44,137 bases of DNA. Origin: Candidatus Nomurabacteria bacterium. GTDB taxonomy: Bacteria; Patescibacteriota; Minisyncoccia; Phycocordibacterales; UBA9973. Location of the stretch: contig JAPLXO010000001.1 of assembly GCA_026396065.1 (NCBI GenBank), positions 1 through 44,137 of the forward strand, written 5' to 3'. How positions within the stretch are numbered: the first letter of the stretch is position 1; every line of letters starts with the position of its first letter. The notes below the pieces were generated by a model that was given only the letters and a program-made list of their open reading frames with translations, made no database searches and was not told the DNA's origin. Of this stretch, positions 42,849 through 44,137 are shown one piece after another. A program made the translations under genes and the position numbers.

Positions 42849-43002
42849 TTTTATATCTATTATTAGTTAGTATTTAGTTTAATTATCAAAGCAACAAAGA
42901 CCATAAATGACCTACGTGGCTTTGATAAAAACCTTATAAAAACTAATTTTTTCAAAGGACAAACTATTACTTAAACAATACTCTATATAAACAAAAAGTC
43001 AA
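42849..43002 (-). promoter_or_regulatory. Promoter and stem-loop leader of the 196-aa gene
   Basis: Minus strand TTGACT, 16 nt, TATTGT (42975-43002). The leader has a 10-bp perfect stem TTATCAAAGC/GCTTTGATAA (42883-42892 with 42919-42928) and a 26-nt loop. Confidence 0.55.
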
Positions 43003-43020
43003 TTTTAATTGAGAGACACA

Positions 43021-43050
43021 CAAAAACCGCCAATTTCTTGGCGGTTTTTG
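43021..43050 (-). terminator. Terminator downstream of 16S rRNA
   Basis: 13-bp perfect stem CAAAAACCGCCAA/TTGGCGGTTTTTG with a 4-nt loop. It ends the 16S transcript about 220 nt after the mature 3' end, with no tRNA, 23S or 5S in between. Confidence 0.75.
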
Positions 43051-43270
43051 TTTTGTGCTGTTCTTTGTTTTGTTTCGTTCTATTAACTCAGGTCTTTCCC
43101 TTGTTGTCATCATATATTTTTAAGTCCTTGATATGCATAGACTATTGTGTGCTCAATTGAGGCACACAACACCGACTCAATTAATCCAAGAATTTAATAA
43201 ATTAATTTCTCTTGACGAAACCAGTGGCCTCGTCACGTGCCCTCCGAAGAGGACACGGGACATTTTTTCA
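43051..43270 (-). other. 3' flank of 16S rRNA with processing-type hairpins
   Basis: No gene here. Directly after the mature end is a 13-position stem with UUCG loop (43232-43261, one mismatch), then GACGA/TCGTC and TTGTGTGC/GCACACAA hairpins (the latter 43145-43169). Likely precursor processing or stability structures. Confidence 0.45.

Positions 43271-44137
<867 letters not shown>

Noticed and set aside
19202-42928. Leader stem-loops as rho-independent terminators
   Set aside because: No U tract follows the stems on either strand; they lie between a promoter and its gene.

Overview
The window looks like a chromosomal piece of a small, AT-rich, streamlined bacterium, most likely a Candidate Phyla Radiation (Patescibacteria/Parcubacteria-type) lineage. 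Supporting this are the divergent 16S rRNA gene at the right edge, a transketolase split in two, GAPDH next to the non-oxidative pentose phosphate enzymes, shortened versions of several housekeeping proteins, many small orphan proteins, and surface proteins of the lamin-tail/PKD/FN3/DUF11 kind. Taxonomy is inferred from gene content and the 16S shape, not from a search.

Layout. 1-2.8 kb: edge of a membrane/coiled-coil gene, then ychF-tsaC-methyltransferase. 2.9-5.2 kb: a three-gene ABC-2 exporter. 5.2-8.7 kb: a ureohydrolase, an AstE/AspA-like deacylase and an ATP-grasp ligase. 8.9-12 kb: small proteins, an ECF sigma factor, its probable membrane anti-sigma, and a lamin-tail surface protein whose gene runs antisense into the anti-sigma gene. 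12-13.2 kb: a PfkB sugar kinase and an orphan. 13.3-17.7 kb: central-carbon operon gapA-orf-rpiB-rpe-tktN-tktC. 17.7-22.6 kb: rsmE, a secreted beta-rich protein, dnaE. 22.6-25.1 kb: orphan, asparaginase, lysozyme-like protein. 25.3-30.5 kb: dapD-murE-murD-murC, a DAP-type peptidoglycan block. 30.7-35 kb: secA, a 24-residue lysine-rich peptide, two candidate small RNAs, an orphan gene and rnpB. 35-41.7 kb: two very large repeat-built surface proteins, one carrying a Bacteroidetes-type T9SS sorting domain. 41.7-44.1 kb: DUF192 protein, orphan membrane protein, and the 3' part of 16S rRNA with its own terminator.

The most interesting signal is system-wide. (1) The 16S 3' tail after a perfect helix 45 has no anti-Shine-Dalgarno CCUCC. 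(2) Almost no gene in the window has a Shine-Dalgarno sequence. (3) At least ten transcription units, mostly housekeeping, have a -10 element only 6-11 nt before the start codon, so their mRNAs should be leaderless or nearly so. (4) A second set of about nine genes has strong TTGAC(A/T)-type promoters followed by leaders with long perfect stem-loops. (5) None of 40 complete genes ends in UGA (30 UAA, 10 UAG by my count), and no recognised gene is interrupted by UGA. Together these suggest a translation-initiation regime without SD/anti-SD pairing and a reduced role for UGA termination. A further local find is a matching TGTAA-N17-CGTC promoter in front of the ECF sigma gene and of the 42-residue membrane protein gene just upstream, which looks like a self-regulated sigma regulon.
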